Assembly (NCBI GenBank): GCA_019634245.1
Contig: JAHQVR010000360.1
Coordinates: forward strand, 1-5,964
Length of the DNA: 5,964 nt
Direction of reading: 5' to 3'
Origin: Gammaproteobacteria bacterium
GTDB lineage: Bacteria > Pseudomonadota > Gammaproteobacteria > Granulosicoccales > Granulosicoccaceae
The notes beneath the pieces were generated by a model. It searched no databases and was not told the origin of the DNA. It saw nothing but the letters and a program-made list of their open reading frames with translations. This document shows positions 1 through 5,632 of this stretch, one piece after another. Position numbers and translations under genes: made by a program. Position 1 is the first letter of the stretch; every line of letters starts with the position of its first letter.

Positions 1-351
1 AAGACCGATGGCACCACCGAATGCGGCCCCCTGCACGCGTGCAATAGTCGGTTTTGGGAGAGAATTAAGAACACGCATAAGCTCAGCGAGTGCAGAAGCA
101 TCATCAATATTTTGCTGATGCGTGTTATTGCCCATGCGCTGCATGTAGTTAATATCCGCACCCGCGCAAAAATGCTTACCTTTCGATTGCAGGATAACAA
201 CTCTGACATTTTCATTGTCAGCAGCTTGTTTTAGACAGTGTGTAAGACGATCAATCTGATGTTCGTCGAAGGCGTTTCTGACGTCCGGTCGGTACATGGT
301 GATAGTGGCAACGCCACGATCATCGATTTCACTTAAGAGAGGTTCAGCCAT
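1..351 (-). CDS. Enoyl-CoA hydratase/isomerase family protein, N-terminal part (likely methylglutaconyl-CoA hydratase type)
   Basis: The first 117 residues of a crotonase-fold enzyme are present; the rest lies beyond the left edge. Reading starts at an ATG (349-351) with an in-frame stop upstream at 382-384 and no alternative start between, so the start is firm although no clear Shine-Dalgarno is visible. Family marks seen: RPDVRNAF (21-28), the segment HFCAGADINYMQRMG (60-74), which supplies the first oxyanion-hole amide, and GAAFGGAIGL (108-117), which supplies the second. The catalytic Glu region is not in view. The N-Y-M-x-R-M pattern after the GAD motif resembles methylglutaconyl-CoA hydratases (LiuC/AtuE-like), which hydrate 3-methylglutaconyl-CoA in leucine/isovalerate breakdown. 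That specificity is inference; a general enoyl-CoA hydratase is the alternative. It follows the lipoprotein gene in the same direction after 51 bp, but no functional link is evident. Confidence 0.9.
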   Translation of the reverse strand, partial: MAEPLLSEIDDRGVATITMYRPDVRNAFDEHQIDRLTHCLKQAADNENVRVVILQSKGKHFCAGADINYMQRMGNNTHQQNIDDASALAELMRVLNSLPKPTIARVQGAAFGGAIGL

Positions 352-402
352 AGCACAAGTTAGAAATCGGATACTTGCGCACTAGTTTAGAGTAAATTTT
401 GT

Positions 403-1839
403 TTAATCGGCACCAAAAGTCGTCTGTTGCCTGAAATTTCGTTCCACGCCGCTGCTTGCCTCAATTTTCGAATAGAGAAATTCTGCTGACCGGAATATTG
501 GAACACCTATAACTGTCTGGGTTTGTTCAGCATAAAAACTGTCGGTATTGACCAATGAGAATTGGCCGCTATGAAACATGACAAGCCTGCCTTGCGATAC
601 GCCCGCCAAACCGCCCAATGCCTGAACAAATTCAAATCGTCGAAACGCTATTAACTCACCGGTCAGAAGACTTAGTTCGGCGAGAAAATAGGCGGTAGTG
701 ACTGGGGGAATCGCAGGACTCGGCCCAAGTGAGCGTGTGATATGACTTTGGTACAAGCTTCCAGATACGAACAATCGATTATCGCCGCTAATAGCAATAC
801 CGTTTCCTAAAGGTCGTTCGTTGAATTTTTCAATGAAGCCAGCTAACGAAAGCTGTACGTTTTCCTTTAAACCGCTTTCCATGTTAATGATATCGACTTG
901 CGGAAGCTCTGGTACCGGACCATGCTGACCAATAGGGTTACGCAATGACACAACGTAACTGCTATTGGCACTAGTAAAGCCATCCAACCACTGGCCATCA
1001 CCTCCCAGTGTGTCCGGTTGCCAGACCTGTCCATTTGCATCATAACAAACGACCGCTCCGTCGCTCATCAAATGACTCGCACCGCACTCTGCCGTGGCAA
1101 TGCGCGCATCCTCAACAACCTGTGCAGGTACTTCTAACGCATTTAACTGTTTTATTGCCAATTCAATGCTTGGAATAACAGCTTGAAGAAAAGCTGATTC
1201 AGATTGAATTAAATCGAACTGAGGTTCCGTACGGTATCGAATTGAGCGTACTGAATAATTAACACTGCCTTCTGGTGCCGTTCGGTCCTCATATTGAGGT
1301 AGCAAGGTGTCAGCAATGGCGACACGGTTCCGATAAACTCGATAAGCACTCACAGCGTCGCCGTACGGGTGACTATGTAATTCATCACCTTTAGCAGGCA
1401 CCCATTTCAATGCGACATAACCTGCATTCACACGAGAGACTTGAACATTGGTAGGTGGAGGCAAACTTACATCGATTGCGCTATCGATTGTGTTATCAAT
1501 TGGATGATCGATCGAAATAGGAAGCCCTTCACTTTCAATGGGAGCATTGATTAAGTCTATTCCTTCGCTTGTCGTACCATCCAGCGCCGGTTGAATTGTC
1601 AGAACCGGCTGATTTGTCTGTGGTGATTCAGATGAATTTGTTGTCAATGCCACTGATTCAGATGCGCTTTTAGTGCTATCTACATTAACTTCGTTTACCG
1701 CTAATGCAGAGTGTGCACTCACACTGTGCTCACCAGTATTTTTCGTACAACCGGTGAGCAAAACAACGCTTGCACACAGCAATACAGATTGCCCACACCG
1801 GCGCAGTATTAGAAATACAAGGTGCTTATCTCCTATCAT
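403..1839 (-). CDS. Outer-membrane lipoprotein with a fibronectin type III domain
   Basis: This is a predicted lipoprotein of 478 residues from the ATG at 1839. A GTG at 1863 would add 8 residues (numbering below counts from that GTG), but the ATG has GAAAGAG 8 nt upstream, and the best promoter would start transcription almost at the GTG. A hydrophobic signal segment ends in the lipobox LTGC, with lipidated Cys39. Thr at +2 rather than Asp suggests sorting to the outer membrane. Residues 40-135 form a Ser/Thr/Asn-rich linker ending in a four-fold Ile-Asp repeat. Residues about 135-215 look like one fibronectin type III domain: PPPTNVQV opening strand, core Trp154, AYRVYR (173-178) and VNYSVRSI (201-208). 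The rest (about 235-486) is Gly- and beta-strand-rich with a Cys260/Cys273 pair that could form a disulfide; I do not recognise it. Blocks such as NRLFVSGS and GRLVMFHSG recall beta-propeller strands, but this is weak. Function unknown; a surface binding or scaffolding role is inference. Divergent to the beta-helix gene. Confidence 0.85.
   Translation of the reverse strand: MIGDKHLVFLILRRCGQSVLLCASVVLLTGCTKNTGEHSVSAHSALAVNEVNVDSTKSASESVALTTNSSESPQTNQPVLTIQPALDGTTSEGIDLINAPIESEGLPISIDHPIDNTIDSAIDVSLPPPTNVQVSRVNAGYVALKWVPAKGDELHSHPYGDAVSAYRVYRNRVAIADTLLPQYEDRTAPEGSVNYSVRSIRYRTEPQFDLIQSESAFLQAVIPSIELAIKQLNALEVPAQVVEDARIATAECGASHLMSDGAVVCYDANGQVWQPDTLGGDGQWLDGFTSANSSYVVSLRNPIGQHGPVPELPQVDIINMESGLKENVQLSLAGFIEKFNERPLGNGIAISGDNRLFVSGSLYQSHITRSLGPSPAIPPVTTAYFLAELSLLTGELIAFRRFEFVQALGGLAGVSQGRLVMFHSGQFSLVNTDSFYAEQTQTVIGVPIFRSAEFLYSKIEASSGVERNFRQQTTFGAD
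1471..1512 (-). repeat. Four-fold Ile-Asp repeat with 12-bp period in the lipoprotein linker
   Basis: Within the lipoprotein gene, Ile-Asp recurs every four residues (118-119, 122-123, 126-127, 130-131 counted from the GTG). At DNA level ATC/ATT-GAT recurs every 12 bp, separated by variable six-base spacers. It sits directly before the fibronectin type III domain and looks like a short degenerate tandem repeat in a flexible, acidic linker. Confidence 0.7.
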
Positions 1840-1847
1840 CTGAAAGA

Positions 1848-1854
1848 CTCTTTC
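1848..1854 (-). promoter_or_regulatory. Ribosome binding site favouring the ATG at 1839
   Basis: On the minus strand GAAAGAG lies 8 nt before the ATG at 1837-1839. The alternative GTG (1861-1863) has only a TAGGT-like stretch touching it, with no usable spacing. A stronger AGGAG lies just inside the gene (1830-1834) but has no in-frame start codon at suitable distance. Confidence 0.5.
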
Positions 1855-1867
1855 GCGGATCACACCT

Positions 1868-1897
1868 ACAATACTGCAGTGTACAGACCGAATTCAA
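1868..1897 (-). promoter_or_regulatory. Candidate sigma-70-type promoter of the lipoprotein gene
   Basis: Minus strand: TTGAAT (1892-1897), an 18-nt spacer, then TATTGT (1868-1873); four of six consensus positions match in each box. Transcription would start near 1860-1862, giving a leader of roughly 20 nt before the ATG at 1839. By sight only; not scored. Confidence 0.4.
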
Positions 1898-1902
1898 TCG
1901 CC

Positions 1903-1929
1903 TTGAGTTAGTCATTTCGGTATTAATAC
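1903..1929 (+). promoter_or_regulatory. Weak candidate promoter of the beta-helix gene
   Basis: Plus strand: TTGAGT (1903-1908) and TAATAC (1924-1929), separated by 15 nt, shorter than the preferred 16-18. The -10-like box lies inside the palindrome at 1919-1930. The leader to the ATG at 1966 would be about 30 nt and holds only a weak AAGTGA-like ribosome binding site. Confidence 0.25.
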
Positions 1930-1930
1930 C
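1919..1930. promoter_or_regulatory. Perfect 12-bp palindrome GGTATTAATACC, candidate operator
   Basis: The sequence equals its own reverse complement over 12 bp and lies in the divergent intergenic region between the lipoprotein and the beta-helix gene. It overlaps the weak plus-strand -10 candidate and lies upstream of the minus-strand promoter candidate, a position suited to a dimeric regulator acting on both genes. Regulator unknown; chance occurrence is possible. Confidence 0.35.
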
Positions 1931-1965
1931 ATGCTCTGCATAAAACGACTTTCAAGTGACACACT

Positions 1966-3231
1966 ATGCGCAATAAGACTAAAAAAATTATCAATAAATT
2001 ATGGATCGCTGCGGTTGTAGTCGGTTATTTGTCGTGCGCCAATTTGTCATTTGCAGATTTTGTACAAGAGTCAGATCGACCGGATAGAAGCTGGCTCGCA
2101 CAGTTTCGCGATGCTCAACGCATCAAGGTAACTGGCTCCTTACAGGATGCTATAAATCAGTGCCCTGGCAATCAGTCCTGTGAACTACTCATCGACCAGC
2201 TCGAGTTAGAAAGCACAGTTTTTCTAAACAGATCTAAGACTAGAATAACCGGAACAAGCAACAACCGTATTCGTTGGCAACCAACAGCCAATACAAGCGG
2301 GTTTTACATTCAAATTGAGAGCAATGTTTCCAACATTATTATTGACAACCTGAATATCGATGGAGATGCCATCATGCGAAAGCCAGATGTCTTTGGTATT
2401 GGTGCGTATGGCGAATCGATACGGAACGTGCTTATTAGTAACAACCGAATTAGTAATTTATCGGGTGAGAAAAACGCTCATGGAATCGCGATATACGGCA
2501 CGGGCCGAACAGAGCAAGAAGCAATTCGTCATATCATTATTGAGAAAAATACATTAAGCGCACTAAAAACCGGCTCGAGTGAAGCCATTGCGATTAATGG
2601 CAATGTGAGAAATTGGGAAATTTCGAAAAATAAAATAGCCGATGTGACTAACATTGCAATCGATGCAATCGGTGGAGAAGGCACATCGCCAACAACGATG
2701 GGAAGCAATAACCGGGTCCTACCAGGTTCACTCGATGCAGCACGGTTGGGGTTTATCGAGCACAACCGAATCAGCTACGTCAGTACAAAAGACAACCCTG
2801 CCTACAACAACACCGAAACCTGGGCGGCAGCGATTTATATCGATGGTGGTCGGTCGATCTTAATTCGAAACAACCAGCTATCTCAGGCACCATGGGGTAT
2901 TGAAGTTGGTGCTGAAAACTGCGTTGGCACGGCTTACATCCAAGTCATCGATAACAACTCATCACAAATGGTATACGGCGATCTATTACTGGGGGGATAT
3001 GCCAAGAAAGACTACCGCACTCACGACGATATAAATTGCGACCCCAAGCGCAGCGTTGACGCAGAGGAAGGGCATGGCTATGTATCACGCGTTGTCACTG
3101 CAAATAATAATCTTGACAGCAAACCCGTATTAAATGACAGGCAAGAATCTCAATTCATTGCTAATACCGTACTGCAACACCGAGTAGAAAAAAGTACAAT
3201 CACTTCTCCGTTCATTCAACTAGCACATTGA
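1966..3231 (+). CDS. Secreted right-handed parallel beta-helix repeat protein
   Basis: A 421-residue exported protein. The N-terminus has a basic start (RNKTKKIINK), a hydrophobic core (12-22) and a signal peptidase I site after SFA (28-30), so the mature protein starts near Asp31; Cys24 is not in a good lipobox. The body shows at least eight turns of the parallel beta-helix pattern, with a hydrophobic strand followed by Asn and another strand: around 123-131, 154-162, 189-197, 216-224, 261-269, 297-305, 325-332 and 375-383. They alternate with Gly-rich strands such as GIGAYGES, GIAIYGTG and AIYIDGG. Cys66/Cys72 and Cys319/Cys358 could form disulfides. Many proteins of this fold bind or cleave polysaccharides (pectate lyase/NosD-type), but I see no catalytic residues I can assign with confidence, so the activity is unknown. 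Start: ATG in a short divergent region, with only a weak AAGTGA-type ribosome binding site. The permease pair follows after 35 bp. Confidence 0.85.
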   Translation: MRNKTKKIINKLWIAAVVVGYLSCANLSFADFVQESDRPDRSWLAQFRDAQRIKVTGSLQDAINQCPGNQSCELLIDQLELESTVFLNRSKTRITGTSNNRIRWQPTANTSGFYIQIESNVSNIIIDNLNIDGDAIMRKPDVFGIGAYGESIRNVLISNNRISNLSGEKNAHGIAIYGTGRTEQEAIRHIIIEKNTLSALKTGSSEAIAINGNVRNWEISKNKIADVTNIAIDAIGGEGTSPTTMGSNNRVLPGSLDAARLGFIEHNRISYVSTKDNPAYNNTETWAAAIYIDGGRSILIRNNQLSQAPWGIEVGAENCVGTAYIQVIDNNSSQMVYGDLLLGGYAKKDYRTHDDINCDPKRSVDAEEGHGYVSRVVTANNNLDSKPVLNDRQESQFIANTVLQHRVEKSTITSPFIQLAH

Positions 3232-3247
3232 TGCGCTTATAGCGTAT
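3231..3247 (+). other. Small stem-loop at the end of the beta-helix gene
   Basis: ATGCGCT (3231-3237) and AGCGTAT (3241-3247) can pair over 7 bp (one G-U) around a 3-nt loop, starting on the last base of the TGA stop. No T-run follows, so it is not a standard intrinsic terminator. It may be chance, or a processing point between the beta-helix gene and the permease genes. Confidence 0.2.
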
Positions 3248-3266
3248 GACTTCGTGGAACTAAAAA

Positions 3267-3674
3267 ATGCATGACTATTTACTCGCGCTAATTGGCGGAA
3301 CAATGATTGGCGCTGCAGCGGTTTTATTGATGGCCTCGCACGGACGAATCATGGGTGTGAGCGGAATCATCTCAAGGCTAATGCCGCCCGTTGCTAATGA
3401 CTGGCATTGGCGCATTGCATTCGTTATTGGCGTCATTGTGGCTCCTCTCATAGCCCTGCTAATAAACGGAAAGTTGCCCAGTATTCAAATTACGCATAGT
3501 CCGGTGGTGCTTGCCATAGGTGGTTTGCTGGTAGGTACTGGAACTGTCATTGGTAACGGATGCACGTCGGGCCATGGGGTATGCGGCCTATCCCGTTTTT
3601 CCGTGCGTTCGTTAGTGGCAACCATGATATTTATGCTGGCCGCTGTAATCACTGTCTATATAGTCCGACACTAA
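3267..3674 (+). CDS. YeeE/YedE family membrane protein, first half-subunit (sulfur-compound permease)
   Basis: A 135-residue integral inner-membrane protein of the YeeE/YedE (Pfam sulf_transp) superfamily. Hydrophobic segments lie near residues 4-22, 48-67, 79-97 and 114-133. The family mark GNGCTSGHGVCGLSRFSVRS is complete (97-115 region), with Cys99 and Cys106; GRIMGVSGIIS (26-36) is also typical. The full-length relative TsuA/YeeE takes up thiosulfate through conserved cysteines. This protein is about half that size and matches the PmpA-like half of split systems, whose partner is the next gene. Transport of thiosulfate or another sulfur compound is inferred from the family; no sulfur-oxidation enzyme or BigR-type regulator is in the window. 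ATG start with GGA 8 nt upstream. Cotranscription with the second half is very likely; with the beta-helix gene (35 bp upstream) it is possible. Confidence 0.92.
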   Translation: MHDYLLALIGGTMIGAAAVLLMASHGRIMGVSGIISRLMPPVANDWHWRIAFVIGVIVAPLIALLINGKLPSIQITHSPVVLAIGGLLVGTGTVIGNGCTSGHGVCGLSRFSVRSLVATMIFMLAAVITVYIVRH

Positions 3675-3690
3675 ACACGAGCGATTTAAC

Positions 3691-4110
3691 ATGAACCTAT
3701 TATCTGCACTGTTTATCGGTTTGCTGTTTGGTTTGGGACTCATCGTATCTGGTATGACAAACCCAGAAAAGGTACTTGGTTTTCTCGATATTCTAGGTGA
3801 TTGGGATGCATCACTTGCCTTTGTCATGGTGGGTGCAATCGCTGTGACAGCAGCAGGTTATCGTTGGATTGGCCGAGCCGGCAAACCCTGGTTCGACTTG
3901 AAATATCAAATGCCAAACAATGTTGTTATCGATAAACAACTCATTTCAGGGGCTATCTTGTTCGGAGTCGGTTGGGGTTTAGTTGGCTTATGTCCCGGGC
4001 CCGCACTAACAGCCATCATCATCGAACCGTGGGCCCTGCTGGTATTCTCCGCGGCTATGTTAAGCGGCATGGTGATTGCCCGTGCAGTGCTGTCAATGAG
4101 GCAAGGGTAA
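3691..4110 (+). CDS. YeeE/YedE family membrane protein, second half-subunit (DUF6691 type)
   Basis: A 139-residue membrane protein that completes the split YeeE/YedE transporter with the gene 16 bp upstream. Family marks: GMTNPEKVLGFLD (21-33) and GVGWGLVGLCPGPAL (92-106) with Cys101. Hydrophobic segments lie near 4-20, 43-58, 84-100 and 114-134. This half corresponds to PmpB/DUF6691 proteins. In the full-length homologue TsuA the cysteines of both halves line the thiosulfate path, so a two-chain channel with Cys99 and Cys106 from the partner and Cys101 here is a reasonable inference. A positively charged C-terminus (RAVLSMRQG) suggests a cytoplasmic tail. Start is ATG with a modest GAGCGA upstream. 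It ends 37 bp before the convergent reductase-like gene. Confidence 0.92.
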   Translation: MNLLSALFIGLLFGLGLIVSGMTNPEKVLGFLDILGDWDASLAFVMVGAIAVTAAGYRWIGRAGKPWFDLKYQMPNNVVIDKQLISGAILFGVGWGLVGLCPGPALTAIIIEPWALLVFSAAMLSGMVIARAVLSMRQG

Positions 4111-4147
4111 CGAAAACGCCTCTACGACGCCACCTACGGTTAATGCG

Positions 4148-5632
4148 CTACCAATGGAAATGCGTTTTTTCCATTGGCCAGCTGTTCCTTGCTTCAACAG
4201 CTACGCATCGGTCCGATTGTGCCAAAGCTTTTTCCAGGGTAACAATACTCTGTTCGTGACCACCCAGATTTAAATAGTCATCTTTTTTTAAACTGAATTC
4301 AATGGGTGCAACGAGCGCGGGCGTGGGCACATAGCCAAACGCGTTCCTGGGTAACTGCATTACATCGACCATTACCGTTATGCCGCCTCCTGGCCAAACG
4401 TAGGCGGGGGCACCGCCGCAAGACACATGAGTAAGGGAGTGTCGTACCGAACGCGTCAGTCGAACAGGGTTCTCGGTGACACCAGCCCGAAGCGAACCAC
4501 CTGCACCACCCATGAACAGCACCGAACATAATGAAGGCTCACAGTTTTCAGCAATTCGGTCTACAGACGGCTTTAACTCATCTGGCAGTGCAGCTTTAAC
4601 AGGTAACAAATTTTCGTCTAATTCAAAATAGGCAAATTGCTCACCTGTGGTGGACACCATCAACAAACGCATGCCAGGCTTTGCCACAGTTGGTTTAAAA
4701 GAATCAATAATACTTAAGGGGTCATCAATATCAGTTCCGCCCCAACCCATGCCAGGTTCTGCGACCTGGAAATAACGACCCGGTGTCGATTTTCTACCTT
4801 TTATTTTAATGCCGGATGGCTCCATACCCAGCATTCGACCCGCCTGATGCTCAGACAACACACCGGTTATATGATCGTCGACGACCACCACTTCATCGAC
4901 ATAGGGCTGCCACTGCTGCGCAAACATGCCAATGGTTGCAGAACCACAGCCAACGCGCATAAGGGTTTCTTTTTCACCATTAACGATGGGAGCACATCCT
5001 GCCTGCACAGTAAGATCGACCCCGCCATCAATTTGCATCGCAACCGGTTCCCGATTACACAGGGCCAGTAAGGATTCACAGGTTATTCTGCCTTCTTTCT
5101 TACTGGCGCCTGTTAAGTGATTCACACCACCCAATGACAACATTTGCGAGCCGTATTCCCCAGTGGTGACATGGCCAATGGCCTCTCCTTCCGCTCGCAC
5201 CAGTGCACGTTCGGGACCGAGGTGTCTGTCGGTATCAATTTTCACTTTCGCACCGCAATAACTAAAGATGCCCTCGGTTACAACAGTAACCATATCAACA
5301 TCATCATGCGTCTGGCTGACGATAAACGGCGCTGGCTTGTAGTCGGGGTAAGTCGTTCCCGCGCCTATGGCAGTTACAAATGTTTTCTTCGTGTTTACCA
5401 GAGTGCCATCCCACTCTGGTATGTCGTCACCAGGTAAAAACGAAACGACTTCTCCCCCTTCCTTTATCTGGTTTTCAATGACCGTAAAGGGATCGACCCT
5501 TACTAGTTCGCCACCGTCGTTAGCGTAGCGATCACACGCCCCGCTTCTGCCGTCTTTGATGTAACACAGCACAGGGCAGGCATCACATCGAATTTTGCCA
5601 TTCGGTTCTTGCGGTACTTTCTGACGAATCAT
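4148..5632 (-). CDS. 6-hydroxynicotinate reductase-like Fe-S protein
   Basis: A 494-residue protein, best matched by recall to the family annotated as 6-hydroxynicotinate reductase (Hnr of Eubacterium barkeri and many proteobacterial relatives). The N-terminus holds CDACPVLCYI (16-25) and GACDRYAN (31-38): Cys16, Cys19, Cys23 and Cys33 are a likely 4Fe-4S ligand set. Further conserved-looking parts are YCGAKVKIDTDRHLGPE (125-141), GCAPIVNGE (212-220), RVGCGSATIG (226-235), GMGWGGTD (294-301), FMGGAGGSLRAGVTENPVRL (373-392) and CGGAPAYVWPGGG (405-417). Hnr reduces 6-hydroxynicotinate to 6-oxo-tetrahydronicotinate with reduced ferredoxin in nicotinate fermentation; whether this homologue does so is unknown. 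The ATG lies in a 4-bp overlap (ATGA) with the stop of the molybdenum hydroxylase gene and has AAGG upstream, so the two are one operon and probably translationally coupled. No signal peptide; cytoplasmic. Its 3' end and interior carry unusual inverted repeats. Confidence 0.75.
   Translation of the reverse strand: MIRQKVPQEPNGKIRCDACPVLCYIKDGRSGACDRYANDGGELVRVDPFTVIENQIKEGGEVVSFLPGDDIPEWDGTLVNTKKTFVTAIGAGTTYPDYKPAPFIVSQTHDDVDMVTVVTEGIFSYCGAKVKIDTDRHLGPERALVRAEGEAIGHVTTGEYGSQMLSLGGVNHLTGASKKEGRITCESLLALCNREPVAMQIDGGVDLTVQAGCAPIVNGEKETLMRVGCGSATIGMFAQQWQPYVDEVVVVDDHITGVLSEHQAGRMLGMEPSGIKIKGRKSTPGRYFQVAEPGMGWGGTDIDDPLSIIDSFKPTVAKPGMRLLMVSTTGEQFAYFELDENLLPVKAALPDELKPSVDRIAENCEPSLCSVLFMGGAGGSLRAGVTENPVRLTRSVRHSLTHVSCGGAPAYVWPGGGITVMVDVMQLPRNAFGYVPTPALVAPIEFSLKKDDYLNLGGHEQSIVTLEKALAQSDRCVAVEARNSWPMEKTHFHW
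4151..4177 (-). terminator. Perfect 10-bp inverted repeat at the convergent gene ends, possible transcription or decay block
   Basis: CCAATGGAAA (4151-4160) and TTTCCATTGG (4168-4177) pair perfectly around a 7-nt loop; GCT (4147-4149) and AGC (4180-4182) can extend the stem past small bulges. It lies in the last codons of the reductase-like gene and next to its TAG stop, 40 bp past the end of the permease gene. No T-run follows on either strand, so a classical intrinsic terminator is not supported; a two-way barrier or 3'-end stabiliser is inference. Confidence 0.35.
4180..4202. repeat. Second inverted repeat, adjacent to the first
   Basis: AGCTGTT (4180-4186) and AACAGCT (4196-4202) pair perfectly over 7 bp around a 9-nt loop. 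Only two bases separate it from the 10-bp stem at 4151-4177, so the 3' end of the reductase-like transcript could fold as two consecutive hairpins. Confidence 0.5.
5396..5421. repeat. Perfect 10-bp inverted repeat inside the reductase-like gene
   Basis: TACCAGAGTG (5396-5405) and CACTCTGGTA (5412-5421) pair perfectly around a 6-nt loop. It lies at codons 71-79 of the reductase-like gene, about 210 nt after its start codon. No T-run follows on either strand. Confidence 0.6.

Noticed and set aside
352..402. Possible promoter or terminator between the lipoprotein and the enoyl-CoA hydratase gene
   Set aside because: No hairpin with a T-run and only a poor -35/-10 match could be seen in the 51 bp.
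1837..1863. GTG at 1863 as the start of the lipoprotein gene
   Set aside because: It has no properly spaced ribosome binding site and would lie at or before the start of transcription from the best promoter candidate; the ATG at 1839 keeps the whole signal peptide and has GAAAGAG at good spacing.
2360..2863. Short open frames on both strands inside the beta-helix gene
   Set aside because: The beta-helix frame carries the regular repeat pattern across this stretch; the others have no signal or motif.
4165..4170. Run of six T on the plus strand as an intrinsic terminator tail for the permease operon
   Set aside because: The T-run lies in the loop and right arm of the inverted repeat, not after it, and no good GC-rich stem lies directly upstream.
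3972..4259. Plus-strand open frame overlapping the second permease gene and the end of the reductase-like gene
   Set aside because: It is out of frame with a clear membrane protein, runs antisense into another real gene, and its translation shows no family feature.
4875..4884. 10-bp palindrome TCGTCGACGA
   Set aside because: It is inside coding sequence, in a run of Val/Asp codons that makes it easily, with no promoter nearby.
4847..5437. Several open frames overlapping the reductase-like gene on both strands
   Set aside because: All are overlapped by one long gene with a recognisable family pattern; their translations look like shadow frames.
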